NCBI GenBank assembly: GCA_025766275.1
Contig: JAFKAC010000048.1
Coordinates: 62,001-126,000, forward strand
Origin: Lactarius indigo
Taxonomy: Eukaryota; Basidiomycota; Agaricomycetes; Russulales; Russulaceae
DNA: 64,000 nucleotides
Direction: 5' to 3'
Shown here: positions 36,137 through 47,846 of the stretch, piece by piece
Layout: each line of letters starts with the position of its first letter
How positions within the stretch are numbered: the stretch's first letter is position 1
Program-made: the position numbers and the translations under genes
The notes under the pieces: generated by a model
The model's input: only the letters and a program-made list of their open reading frames with translations
What the model was told of the DNA's origin: nothing
Databases searched by the model: none

Positions 36137-36495
36137 CAGTGTTGTGCCAGTCGATGACAGTAGTCGATAGTCGGGTCACGACTTTACCCGACTGTTACGA
36201 CTAAGCCGGCGACTGTTGCTATATGGGGTTTTTTAGTCGACGACTAATATCACGTGTACAGTGGTGTAGTTCAATGATGCACGTGCATTGAAACATAAGC
36301 ATGATGAGAACATAATACCGTATTTGGACGTCGTGAGAAAACGGAACTATGTTTAGATAGACGCCCTCCATCTTGCTGAGATAATTCTAATGTTCCTTGA
36401 GTTTAGTCGAGTTTAGTCGCGTTCAGTCGCAGACCCGACTGATCCGACTTGGCGACCGCCTAATCCCGACTTAGTCCCCGACTGGCACAACACTG
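36137..36495. mobile_element. MITE-like element, hAT-type ends
   Basis: This 359-bp element begins CAGTGTTGTGCCAGTCG and ends with its exact reverse complement, a perfect 17-bp terminal inverted repeat. Many short AGTCG/CGACT motifs cluster inside both ends (36,150-36,240 and 36,405-36,480), like subterminal transposase-binding repeats. There is no coding capacity, so it would be non-autonomous. The CAGTG start resembles hAT-type ends. The flanking 8 bp (TGTTGGAG and GGGCGCAA) are not an evident target duplication, so the insertion may be old, or it may belong to another superfamily. Confidence 0.7.
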
Positions 36496-37055
36496 GGGCG
36501 CAAGGGAGGGTGGGTTCAAAGGGGCCTTGGCAGATGTTCGCAGACATAGATAAACCTAGGCTTGGTCCTTTAAATGCATTTAGCTTCTATCCTACTAGCT
36601 GAGATGGTTTTTTGTTCCCAATAGAGCTACACATCAAAGCGCTGACATATGAGGCCAGAGCAAGGGCAATTGTGTACGATGCGTCCGTCTCAGGCTACAG
36701 TAAGTTATCATATCTCTGCATCTACTGGGACTTTGGACGAGTTACTTTATGGATTCCACATGACATCTGACACCCAGGAATTACGTCTATCTGCTTGAGT
36801 CTGGCTTTGGTGCTTCTCTCTCTCATGCTTGCTCTCCTGAATCTTAGCCCGATCTGATGGAAGCTATGCCTGTTCTGCCGTCTCTGGGACAAGCTCTGAG
36901 AGCTTCGCTGAGATTCTGACCAACCACATAACTTACGTAAACAAACCGGATATCTTTGTAATCGTACAGCGCCACCACCAGCAGTAACTTAGTTAGATAC
37001 ATATTATACATAAGGAGCCCCAAATGTCCGTCTATCTGCACATCTACCGGCTTTT
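36496..37055. other. No confirmed gene
   Basis: About 560 bp. A short plus-strand open stretch near 36,625-36,700 (IELHIKALTYEARARAIVYD) is followed by a GTAAGT donor-like site. It could be an orphan exon; no partner exon was found. Confidence 0.35.
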
Positions 37056-38573
37056 TCAGACCGTGTGCCTCGCAGGTCCAGGAGCACGCACGGATGCGGG
37101 GGGCGCGACGACATGCCGCACTGGCGCGATGGGCGGGCCCACCTGCTGTTCCTCCTGCGCAGCAGCGGCGCGTACAAAGACCGCACGCATGCGGCGCGAA
37201 ACGTAAAGCACGCCGAGCCAGGCCCCGCGCACCATCCACGCGAGACCGAGGGCGAGGCGGTGGCAACCATACACGATGAACTGGAGGCTGACGAGGAGGC
37301 CCGCAAGCACGCACATGACGAGCACGGCTGCGGGCCACGCGGTCCACGCGATGGCGCCGAGGAAGACGACGAGGGCGAGGACGGCGACGAAGAGAGCGAC
37401 GAGGGGCAGACGCGAGGAGAGCGCGAAGAAAAAGTACGAGCCGTAGAGGTCTATCGCGAGGGTCTGGGAGTGGTTAGAGTTATCAGGCTCGGGACGGGAG
37501 AAGGCTCACCTGGAATTTGCGCACGTCGGCCCCAGAGTAGGCGAGTATGAACCATACGTCGACAAAGAGCCCGATTGCGGCGGCTATGCTGGAGATGATG
37601 AGCGCGCGTTTGGCGACGCTGTCGACGCTGAAGAGGTTGCCGGATGAGAAGCCGAACACAGTCGTGTCGACACTATGTAATAGTAACGTCAGTCTACGCT
37701 GTTGCAAGCACAACTTGTAAAAATACTAACGCAGCGACCGAAAGTAACTAGAATAGTGAATAAGCACTTGCAACTCGGGAAAAGGACCAAACTTACTGAT
37801 GCGCCTGTATAATACCACTCATGTACCAGCTTTATGAGGATCCGGTCAAAGTCAGAGTCGAGCTGTGCTTCACGTAACTCCCGGTGGTACGTCAATGTGT
37901 CAAATGTACTGGATGCATACGACATGCCAGACGTAACAGAAATAGTGTCAGAGACATAACTTGTTGGAAGTAAGGAGGGAAGTATGATGGATATCGTTGA
38001 AGGCGCGCTGGTAATTGTGGAGATCTCGAGAGAATCTGGGTAGGTATCCAAAGATTCGTTGTAAGGTATTGGAGGCTCCCAAATGTCTCCAGCCTTGGTA
38101 TCTTCTGCCTCACTGCCACTGAAGGGGTAATCGGATTCGCCGGATCGCTCTTCTTCAGAGTTGATACAGTAACCTTTGAGGTTCTTGCGGCGTCGGAGAC
38201 CCGGGGGCGGATGTTCAGAGATAGCGCTCGACCATGGCGGTTGGTCTTCGCACTCATCTGTTCCGGGCGTAACCAAAGTATCAGAAGGCTCCTTGTCCTC
38301 TGGTGATGTGACAGTGAGACTTGGCTGCAGGAGACATAGACGACACTCACCTGAGCTGGCTAACGAGAGTCGGTCCAAGTCGTGGTCGTGTTCGAACGGG
38401 AATGCAATGGTTGACGGCGGCGGTCGTAAGCGAACGAGGAGAGAGGCACACAGCTGACGCTTTTGTGCTATAGATTTTCTTTGTGCAGCAGGGACACCGG
38501 ATAGGCGGAGCTCCATGTCTGATGGTTGTATAAGCATCGCACGTGCAGAGGAGTAAGCGAGGGCTGCGCACAT
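37056..38573 (-). CDS. Multipass membrane protein, basidiomycete family of unknown function
   Basis: Exons complement(37797..38573), (37510..37698), (37056..37463), totalling 457 aa, all phase 0. The N-terminal ~240 residues are soluble, acidic and Ser/Pro-rich. From HEWYYTGAS onward the protein is hydrophobic: VDTTVFGFSSGNLFSVDSVA, IISSIAAAIGLFVDVWFILAY, GADVRKFQ, LYGSYFFFALSSRLPLVALF, then WPAAVLVMCVLAGLLVSLQF, about five membrane helices. It ends in a basic Ala/Pro tail. The first intron acceptor was set at 37699 to keep frame (ASRRLTLLLHSVDTTVFGF). The pattern looks like a conserved basidiomycete family without known function. Its start region faces the MCC gene, with 743 bp between them. 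Confidence 0.75.
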
Positions 38574-39316
38574 GGTTCTGTACCCTGCCTTTTTATCGCA
38601 TCGCCGAGGGCCATCGAGGTGGACGCCACGAGGTGTCGACGCTTCCGACTTTTAGCTTTACTCTGGGACTTGTGCCAGACCTCTAGCTTGATTTGCGTTT
38701 GGTGGTGCGCGTGATGACTGTAAAGCGTCAGATTACCAACCAAGAACCCGAAGGTGAATCATACAGAAGCATTGTGTCTCTCTGATTAGGGTTCTGGCCG
38801 TCGACGCCGAGCGTGACTTCGTGCTTATGCTGACCGTCAACCTCGAGGGTGATGATAGGCCGCCAGGACTTCTCTGGGCGTAACATGCCCATGTTTTGGG
38901 ACCGGAGAACTAGCCGTAGCGGTAAGACATAGAAATGGGCTGTGCATAGAGAAAACGATACCAGTGAACTGCCATGGCCTGAACGGGAGAGTAAATGACC
39001 AGGGAATGGAAAGAAATAATGGAAGAATAGTTACTCATTGGTGCCAAAATATTGGTCGAACGAGTCAACTCGAATTGCAGAACGCATGTCTTGATGAGCG
39101 GTGGTGGTGTGCTCAGTAGTTAGAAGGACATGGTGGGATGATGCCCAGTGTGAGAGATGACACAGCCAATGGTCGCTTACCGGGGAAACCGGATCGTTGA
39201 TAGCTTAGCGACTCGATCACCTGACCAGGACTTCTCCGGACCCCGGAGCTTATAGCTAGAAGCGGTCGGACCATGAGCATACAGTCCAATCCTTTCTCCC
39301 TGACCCTCCCAGACTT
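38574..39316. other. Divergent promoter region
   Basis: A 743-bp space between the start codons of the membrane protein (-) and MCC alpha (+). No further gene is seen. It probably includes 5' UTRs of both. Confidence 0.45.
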
Positions 39317-42280
39317 ATGATTCCCTCGCGAAACACACGTATCATCTCTCGCGTGGTGCAGCGCTCTAATCGCATACGTTTGCCAGTAACCGCTTCCCAC
39401 TTGGTCTCCAGGGCGCCGCGGACTTTGTCATCGCGTTCAGAGCAGAAGAATGTGGGACTAACATTTGGAGTGCGTGGGTTTGCTACACCTTCAGGTACAT
39501 GCATAGAGCTCTCTTACAGGTACCGACGATTGATTACGCGCATACACAGGGCCGTTTCTCGCAAGAAAACCCCACTTCGATAAGATACTCATAGCGAATA
39601 GGTGAGAAGGAACTATCCCGGTACGACTCGTTCTTATTGTGTTCTAGAGGGGAAATCGCGTGTCGTGTCATTCGCACCGCGAAGAAACTCGGCATCCGCA
39701 CTGTGGCCGTGTACAGTGAAGTCGACGCAGATTCCCTCCATGTAAAGATGGTGAGGTATTGGCAATCCCCTGCTATGCTCGACCAACTGACTGTGCTTTC
39801 AGGCAGACGAAGCCTTCTGTATTGGACCTGCTCCGTCCTCTGAGAGCTACGTGAGTGTACAAAAAAATTCTCGCCTTGCGTTTATGGACAATCCAGGCAG
39901 CTGAGAATAGACAAGATCATCGAGGTATGCCATCGGAGTGGCGCACAGGTGCGTGTGCACCAAGGTTGAACATGGTGCATATACTCATCTCTGCTGCAGG
40001 CGGTACACCCTGGGTTGAGTTCATCGACTTGCTGTCGTCTCTTTGACTACTGATGATGCGCATTTCAGGTATGGCTTTCTCAGCGAGAACGCAAATTTTG
40101 CGGAACAACTAGCCAAGGAAGGCATCACTTTCATTGGTCCTCCTGCAAGCGCAATCATCAGTATGGGATCCAAGAGGTGACTTGCGTGTTTCATCTTACC
40201 AATAGTGTAATCTGATTCTTTCTCAGCGAATCCAAGACTATCATGACAAGTATGGTGTCTTGTCCTGCTGTGCTACCAAAGCGGCTGATTGTTAGACTCC
40301 ACTTGCGATTCTTGACTTTATAGACGCCGGCGTGCCATGTGTTCCTGGATACCATGGTGCTAATCAAGACCCACAACACCTTCTCTCTGAGGCGGAAAAA
40401 ATAGGTGTTTAATAAGTGTTCTACCTACTTTGAAACGGCCTCATTACGTCTGTCAAGGTTTTCCCGTTCTCATCAAGGCCGTCCATGGTGGTGGTGGTAA
40501 GGGCATGCGCACGGTCCATAGTGCTTCTGCCTTTTTGGATGCGCTAGAGTCTGCGCGGCGTGAGGCGCTCAAGGGATTCGGAAATGCTGATGTCCTTGTG
40601 GAAAAGTTCATTGAGCGACCAAGGCACGTCGAGGTCCAGGTATTTGCCGACACCGCAGGAAGTACAGTATCTCTCTGGGAGCGCGACTGCTCTGTACAAA
40701 GGCGAAATCAGAAGATCATCGAGGAAGCTCCAGCACCGGGGCTATCACCCGAGTTGCGCGCCGATCTTGGTGCCAAGGCAGTTGCCGCGGCACAAGCTGT
40801 CAATTATGTTGGTGCTGGTACCGTTGAATTCATCTTTGATAAAGATACGGACAAGTTTTATTTTATGGAAATGTATGGGCATGTCCTCGAGGCAAATCTG
40901 TCAGGGCTGAGCACCCGTCTTGTAGGAACACGCGACTGCAGGTTGAGCACCCAGTTACGGAGATGATTACGGGCCTTGACCTCGTAGAATGGCAGCTTGA
41001 GGTACGCACAGAGATTGTAACTCGTTACTTGAGCTGACTTTAGATCGACCAGGTTGCTGCTGGCAATCCGTTACCGCTCTCTCAACCCGAGATCCCTATG
41101 GTCGGCCACGCCTTTGAGGCGCGCATCTACGCAGAGAACCCCCGTAACGACTTCCTACCCGACTCAGGTCGCCTTGTCCATCTCTCCACCCCGGTCCCGA
41201 CACATGTCTTCGCTCCCCCAGCATCGACGGTGTCTGCTGCACCCGTTGTGCGTGTTGAACAGGGCTTCGGTACCGGCGCTCAAATCGGTGTATTTTACGA
41301 CCCGATGATCGCCAAACTCGTCGTGCACGGCGCAGATCGCACGGAGGCGCTGAGGGCGCTGAGGGTGGCGCTAGAAGAATATCAAGTTGTCGGCGTGTCA
41401 ACAAATATCGCGTTCCTTCGGGCGCTTGCGGGCCACCCCGCTTTCATTGCAGCCGAGGTGGACACGGGTTTTATTCCGGTATCGTCTTCCTGTTTCTCGC
41501 AGCTATGATGGGAGTTTTTCCTGACAAATACCCGCACAGAGATACCGCGACGAGCTGCTCCCACCTCTCGCCGAGCCCCCCGCCGAGCTCTTAGCTCAAG
41601 CAGCCCTCTTCTTAGCCCTGCGCGACCAGCCACCCTCAACGCCCAACGCGACACCATGGACGCGCCTAACTGCGCGCCGCTTCGGCGGCGACGTCCATAC
41701 GCGCACCATAGCTCTTGAGACCGAGACCGGCACCCCCGTCTCCGTCCACATCTCCACGCGCCCGAACGTCAGCGGCAACAGCAGCGTACTATACGACGTG
41801 TCCGTGCAGCCCGCGACGCCCATTGAGCCAGTAGAGTTCCGCGGCGTATCGGCCAAGCTCGCCAGCCCTTCCGCGCTCTCCGCGACGCTCGCGGGCGCCC
41901 TGACGCGCACGACGATCGTCCCGCAGCCCCACGGCTCCGCCGGTGCCGAGCGGCTGCACATCTTTAGCGGGTCGCACGCCACGACGGTGCTGCGGCGCGC
42001 GCCAGCGTGGGCCGAGGAGATGAGCGCGGACGCACACACGACGGCGCGGGGTGCGCTGCGCGCGCCGATGCCGAGTCTCGTCGTTGAGGTGCGCGTTGCG
42101 GTTGGCCAGCGTGTGGAGAAGGGCCAGGCGGTCGTCGTGCTCGAGAGCATGAAGACGGAGACGGTGTTGCGTGCGCCGGCGGACGGGGTGGTCAAGGCCG
42201 TCGGGTGTGCAAAGGGCGAGATGGTGGAAGAGGGCAAGGAGCTGGTGGACATCGAAGAAGATGCCGAGGCCGTCGCGTAG
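39317..42280 (+). CDS. 3-methylcrotonyl-CoA carboxylase alpha (biotin-carrying) subunit, mitochondrial
   Basis: Exons 39317..39494, 39550..39601, 39648..39750, 39803..39850, 39901..39948, 40000..40013, 40069..40176, 40227..40249, 40324..40404, 40458..40872, 40926..41001, 41044..41478, 41540..42280, totalling 773 aa. It carries out ATP- and biotin-dependent carboxylation of 3-methylcrotonyl-CoA in leucine breakdown, together with a beta subunit not in this window. The N-terminus is Arg-rich without acids, a mitochondrial presequence. Biotin carboxylase: [35 protein letters not shown], the ATP loop [25 protein letters not shown], and [16 protein letters not shown]. The C-terminal biotinyl domain has ESMKTE with acceptor Lys732. 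Exons of 14 and 23 nt are present. A pyruvate or acetyl-CoA carboxylase is excluded by length and the absence of a transcarboxylase domain. Confidence 0.93.
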
Positions 42281-42397
42281 TATTATTATATAGGAGAGCT
42301 GAATTGTAAAATATAATTGAATTCTCCGTAATGTGTGAGTGGGGGTATATATATGTGTAAGATCCAAAAGTCCGCATGTATGGTAAGAAAATAATAG

Positions 42398-45300
42398 CTA
42401 TTCAATGACCATAGCATCCTGCCGTTCGCTCCGCCATTTCTTCAGCCGTGCTTCGCGCAGCTCGCGTCCGATCGCAGCAGCAACGGGCCAGGGAACCGCG
42501 TTTCCGATTTGCCTGTGCATCTAATATAGGGTCAAAGGCCAGCAGGATAATACGTTTATTCGTTCGGCGCACCGTCACGACGTCGTCGTTGATCGAATCA
42601 AAGACAAACGAGTCCGGAAAACCCTGCGAGCGCGCCAACTCACGAACGGTGACCACGCGATGGCACTGCGAAAACAGAATTTCATTCAGGGGGGGGGGGG
42701 GGGTTGAATATATGTGGAACATGGGTTCGCGTACGTACATAGGGATTCAAAACGCGCGACTGCTTGGCGGTCGGCTCGACGTTCGTCACTGTCGTCTGGA
42801 AGACGAAGTCCTTATCGAGACGCCCGTAGAGTCCTCGGATAGAAAAATAAGGTCGCTCGCTCATTTCGCCCGAGGAAGGATCTGCCTCATACCTGGTCGA
42901 AAGCCTTTCCTCGCGATCGCAGAGGCAGGGTCAGAGAACTGCCATTCCCAGTGCTCCTTCTCCAGCGCTAAACGCATACATACATACATACATACATCAG
43001 CGAGTGGGGATACATACCGATGAGCAGTAAACGAGCACGCACAACGATAGTCCGCACGGGCGATCAGCGGGATGTTGACGACGCTGCGCACATACGATTT
43101 TTTTTTTTACAAAAAAAAAAACAGCGCAGGGGCAGGTCCGCTCACCGTTCGACAGTGGCGGGTTTTAGCGCCCTGGTGAAATGCTGCAGGTTCTCCGTAC
43201 GCCGCCGCCGACACCACGCCTGGAACGACGTGCGCGGCGGATGGTGGTAGTGCAGTCCTGCAGCGGAGACGGGTCCCTCGAAGCCGACATGCTTCTTCTG
43301 CTGATCACACCTCAGCGCGGGCACACGCCCCGCGCGCTCGCGCGCCTCAGCACGCTTCTGCTCGGACAAGCGGTGCAAGCTCGGATTTTTCCTGGGAAAG
43401 AAATCCCGAGAGTCATCAAAATCAGCAGACGAGGACACATACCAGTCAAAGCGCGGTAGATCGCTGATGGCGTCGTCGATCGACACGAAGCGGAAGGGCG
43501 CGGTGCCTGCCTCGGCGTGTATTGCGCGCGCGATGTCGCCGTTTGGGAAGTGGACCTCGAGGCGGTGCGTTCGTGGGAAGTCGTGCGTCGGCTGTGGCGC
43601 CGCGGGGAGGGGGTACCCGCGCCGTGCCGCGAAAAGGAAGAAACGCACGCGCGTCTGCGGCGTGCCGTAGTGCGCGGCCTGCAATAGACAGAAGCGGACT
43701 TGGTAGCTGGGGAGGGCGAGGAGCCCTCGATCACGGCACTGGGGGAGAGGAGGAAAAGCACGCACTTCATCGCGAGCATGGCGTGCACGAGGAACTTAAG
43801 GCCGCCCATGCTGATCCCGCCGACGGTGCGGTGTTCGTCGAGCTGCACCGCGCGGAGATTGTAGCTCAAGAACCCGCGCACGTTCTCAAACACGCAGTAC
43901 GGGGGCTCGAGAAAGTCGACCCAGGAGAGGAGGTTGAGGATGAGGTTGCTCTTCACGTCGTTTGCCTTCTGGAACATGTTCAGCTGCGAGTGCGGCTGGC
44001 TGATCGTGGCGGGGCGGTGGTCCCCTTGCGCGTCAGTGGGTGCGGTTGGCGCAGGCAGCATGGCCCACGACACGCACCAGGGGAAGCCAGCCACGATCAC
44101 GTCGATATCGCCTGGCCGTGGCGGCCGTGGCAACCGCGATTTGTCGTAGATGTCCTTCGGCACGTCATCGTCTACGAGCAAGCCATGGTGCGACTTGACT
44201 GCATATCGCAAGACCACATTTGCACACTGATTGTACACGATCGTCTCCGGAGAGTTGCGTCTGCCCAACCAACAATCTTAAAAGCAATCGCAAAAAAAAA
44301 TGGGGCTACGGACCTGAACGTCTTCGCTGCACTGGGCCCCAGCTCGATCGCGTGCGTCGTCTTCATCCCGCTCGTGGCGCTTTCCATACCAAGGCTCATC
44401 GCGCCCGCACCTGCAAAAACGTCGAGCACGCGCAGCTTGCGCGCCTGCGCCTCCTCTTCAAAAGCGACAGCCTCCGCGAGGCGCGCCTGCAGCGAAAACG
44501 CACACGTCGAGCACCCGACGCCCGCGTCCTCTGCGAGCGGCACGCGCTCGTCCCACGACGCAGGCCGGCGCTGCGCAAAACGGTAGCGGTAGTAGAAGTG
44601 TGCGGGGCCGAGCGTCGCCCAGAGGTCCATGTCGAAGATCAGGTCGTGATGTAGGACATAGCACTGCGCGAGCAGGTTCTCAACTGGCGCCTCCTCGAAC
44701 TCGTCCGTGAAGAACAAATGGCGCTGCGAGCGTTGCGCATACGCCAATCAAGCACTCAGAAAGGAAAGGCGAGTGGGGGAAGGCGCACCTCATCGCGGAG
44801 CTCGTCAGGCGGTAACAGATCCGCGAGGTCGGACACACGCCCAAGTAGCTGCAGCTTTACCCACACGGGGTCACTCGTGAACACGCCGACGAGCTGCGCG
44901 ATTCGCGAGGGGCCCTCATCGGCGCGCACGAGTGCGAAGTCGCCGACGTGGAACGTCGTGCCGTGCACAGCAACACCCACGACACCACCAGCACGGCGCA
45001 CGACGCGCCCATGCGCCTCGATCTCTTCCTCCTCGCGGCGCGCACAGACGGTGCAGTTGTACGGCGGATCCGTGTGAGGTGGCGTGGGCAGCGGCTCTGA
45101 GAACGATGCGTCCGTCTTGTCGTACACGAAGCGGAAGAAGTACCCGTCATAGTCGTCGGGGACTGAGGCACGTGCGGAAAAGTCTTCGACGGGCACAGTG
45201 CCGCAGAGCGCGACGAGGGGCAGGGTGTCACAGAGCGGGGTGAGAAACAACTCGCGGGTGTCTGCGATGTCGTCGAGGAACGTGTTCGGTGCGTAGTCGA

Positions 45301-47253
45301 ACCACTGAATATGCACCCGTTCATCCTGGCCATTGATATGCACGATGCGGCCGAACCTGAGAAAGGCCATTCCCGTACGAGCTCGCTACAGAAACGAGAA
45401 GGAAAAGGTGCGTGCGCACCAGAAGTAATCCGAGAGCCGCGAGTCGCGCGGCGTGGCATCTGGCGTCGGCGGCAGTGGCACGGGGACATGCCCCCGCCTC
45501 GTCTCGTCCTCGCCAATGGGCACGAGTACGACGTCTCCGACCTATATCACGAAGATAATTTGCATCAATCAATCCAGGGCCTTGCGCGCCAACGCACCTC
45601 GAACAGCGCTTTCGGAACCTGCCCACGCACGTCCACCAGCCCCACGCGGCGCATGAACGGCTGACGCGGGTGCATGCGCCAGCGCGTCGGCGCTTCGATG
45701 CTCTGCGTGCCCTCAGGACACAGCGCCATCGCGACCGCGCGCCGCAAGCTGCTCCACTCTTCCCTGGAGTTCCCACCCAGGCCTCCTCCCTCTGCGCGCC
45801 TCCATATCACCGGCGCTGCCGGTCGCCGACCAAGAACGACGAGCTGCTCGCGGAACAGGCCCGTGGCGAGCCCCGCAATGCGCGGCGTAACGTGCGTTTG
45901 GAGTTGATTCTCAGGCCGCAGAACCGCAAGGTCAATATTACCCATGGTCGTTGGGAGGAGACGGAACGGCGCGCGGTGCAAGGACACGCGCGGGCCCTGG
46001 CTCTGATGCGTACGCGCGCGCCGCATGGGCAGAGAGGCGGCGCCCCTCCCCGAGCCGGGAACGTCGAGGATAAGTTGAAGGAGCGAGGCAGGGCGCAGGG
46101 CGCGGTAAGTGGGCTCGTCGAGCGTATCAAGGGCCGCGTTGATCGCAGGGATCTTACCAGGAGAGGCAGACGCGTCAAGACAGGACTATGTGACGTAAGG
46201 CAACGTACGGCATCCTGCAAGTCGCGCGGGGTGCACGTGCCTCCGCTGCCCAGCGCCATCGTCGTGTAGCCGCTTGCTTCGAGCTCGCTGACAAACGCCT
46301 CGAGCGACATGTTGGGATCGCAGATAAGCGCGCACACGAGCGCCTGCGCGATCTTGTGCGCGCAGAAGAACGGTGTGTAGTATGCGCGATACTCGCGCGC
46401 GGGCACTCCGAGGATGTACCACGCCGTGGTAGTCTCGATGAATATTGGGCTGCCACCGATGAGCGACGCACAGAAGACAAGGGGAGAGAGAGAGAGGGAC
46501 GTACTCATCACGCTTGGTATAGTCGATCGTGTAACGCAGAATCGCACCCAGCCTCAAGCGCACTGACACTGCCTTCGCTTCATCCTCTCCTTCGTCATCG
46601 TCGTCGTAATCGCCATCATCTTCCTGCCCGGCATCCTCATCGTTCTCGAACAACGGCGCCGCTACACCTGCGCCTTCTGGCGCGCACCCGGACGACGATG
46701 TGTCGAGGGCATCGAGCGGGAGCATGTGGAGCGCAAGGTCTCCGCGCTTCTTCGGGCGCGGACGCGCGTCAAAGACGGACCAGTCGTGCAACACGCGTAC
46801 GGGCTTTTTGTCCACCTCCCCTCCGTCATCCCCTTCTCCGGCCGGGTTTGGCGCGTCGTCCTCGCCGAGGAGGAAAGCGATGTCTGGCGCCGACTCGGGG
46901 AGCTCGTCCGGGCGCGGGGTATAATGCATTTCCTTCTCCTCATCCTTCTCTACGAGACCGGGTGGAGGGTGGTGGTTGCGGCGCTTCGCAGGCTGCACTT
47001 CCCACCCGAGGTGAGTGGCGTCGAAAGGGGATGGGATGAGAGAAAAACGCACACGACTGTCAGGTCCTGCAGTAGAGTCGTGCTTGCGTTTGGCCCGTCG
47101 AGAAGCATGCTCATTGTCCCCCTCGCCCTCGCCCTCGTCCTCTTCTCCCTCGTCTGCTTCATCATCTTCATCTCCGTTCAGCTCGTTTGGGAAGCTCACT
47201 TCAAACGCAGTCGGGCGTCGTGGCCTCTGTGTTGACTCCGCTCCTGGTGCCAT
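42398..47253 (-). CDS. DNA (cytosine-5) methyltransferase, DNMT1 type
   Basis: Exons complement: 46505..47253, 46209..46449, 45598..46152, 45420..45541, 44789..45356, 44314..44723, 44078..44260, 43766..43999, 43443..43706, 43146..43391, 43043..43083, 42893..42967, 42739..42833, 42573..42665, 42398..42520, totalling 1,332 aa. The family methylates cytosine in DNA, with maintenance activity for the DNMT1 branch. The N-terminal ~240 residues are acidic. An RFTS-like domain (TAWYILGVPAREYRAYYTPFF) follows at ~250-515. BAH1 (VGDVVLVPIGED, DYFWFGRIVHI) and BAH2 (HVGDFALVRADEG) come next. Catalytic motifs: I VLDVFAGAGAMSLGME (~843), IV GFPCQPHSQLNMF with Cys943, VI FENVRG, VIII QTRVRFFLF, X HRQIGNAVPWPVA. 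The Cys codon is split by an intron. The start is at the ATG at 47253; the gene converges on MCC alpha with 117 bp between stops. Confidence 0.93.
42689..42703. repeat. G15 homopolymer in a methyltransferase intron
   Basis: A run of 15 G lies inside the intron 42666..42738. On the coding strand it is a C run serving as part of the polypyrimidine tract before the CAG acceptor. Its length is likely to vary between strains or reads. Confidence 0.9.
42975..42997. repeat. (CATA)n microsatellite in a methyltransferase intron
   Basis: About six CATA units lie within intron 42968..43042. On the transcribed strand this reads TATG repeats just before the TTTAG acceptor. Confidence 0.9.
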
Positions 47254-47384
47254 GTTAGTGTCAGATGCAAGTCCAAGATCCAAGACTCAAAGCAAGCCAC
47301 TCTTATTCCGGGAACCGGCTCGTTTGTCCGGCCCGGCCTAACTGACACACAGACGATAGCTCCCACATTACAATCGATGTCAAT

Positions 47385-47627
47385 GCCCGCCTAGCTCAAT
47401 CGGATAGAGCGTCAGACTCTTAGACGGGTGTTGTTTCAGACCTCTTCCCGTCCCCAGCGTAAGGGACGCGTGCTCTTTCTCACACCTGCCTTCCTGCACC
47501 AAGGTGCATTAAAAGGGAAAGCAGGTGTGGGAGACAACACGCGAGGCGGTAATCATCCCTTACACGGGAAGGGGTCTGACACTCTACTTTAATCTGAAGG
47601 CTGCGAGTTCGACCCTCGCGGTGGGCT
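47385..47627 (+). tRNA. tRNA-Lys(CTT) with a 169-nt intron
   Basis: 5' exon 47385..47422, intron 47423..47591, 3' exon 47592..47627. The acceptor stem GCCCGCC pairs with GGTGGGC (one G-U). The D arm TAGCTCAATCGGATAGAGC contains the A box. The anticodon stem is TCAGA/TCTGA with loop CTCTTAA and anticodon CTT. The T arm is GCGAGTTCGACCCTCGC (B box). The intron sits one base 3' of the anticodon, the normal eukaryotic position, but is very long. It folds as nested helices (see findings). A T run at 47638..47642 would end Pol III transcription. The gene is divergent from the DNMT1 gene, 131 bp away. Confidence 0.9.
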
Positions 47628-47637
47628 ACAGTACTAC

Positions 47638-47642
47638 TTTTT
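47638..47642 (+). terminator. Pol III terminator of the tRNA-Lys gene
   Basis: TTTTT lies 10 bp after the tRNA 3' end, the standard RNA polymerase III stop signal. Confidence 0.7.
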
Positions 47643-47846
47643 GCGCTTACTAAATCCCAATCTTGCCTGTCAACTTGAAGTCATGCGCGGATCAACTTCG
47701 CTGCCATTCTCACCGAACCGCGAACAAAACTCCAGTAACCACAAGCAACATCGATTGGCGTTATGTAAGAAAAGAGACAATGGTCCATGTAGCGCAGGCC
47801 AAAAAAAAAAAACCGAAACAACAATTACTAAATGGTGCCTAGGAAG

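Noticed and set aside
38329..38354. 26-bp GTGAGT...CAG 'intron' inside the membrane-protein gene
   Set aside because: Too short for the spliceosome; the frame is open through it.
39317..42280. Pyruvate or acetyl-CoA carboxylase
   Set aside because: It ends right after the biotinyl domain, with no carboxyltransferase domain, and has a mitochondrial presequence; this fits the MCC alpha subunit.
43522..44586. 354-codon plus-strand ORF
   Set aside because: It is antisense to the methyltransferase exons, is Arg/Ala/Gly-rich from GC-rich codons, and has no motif.
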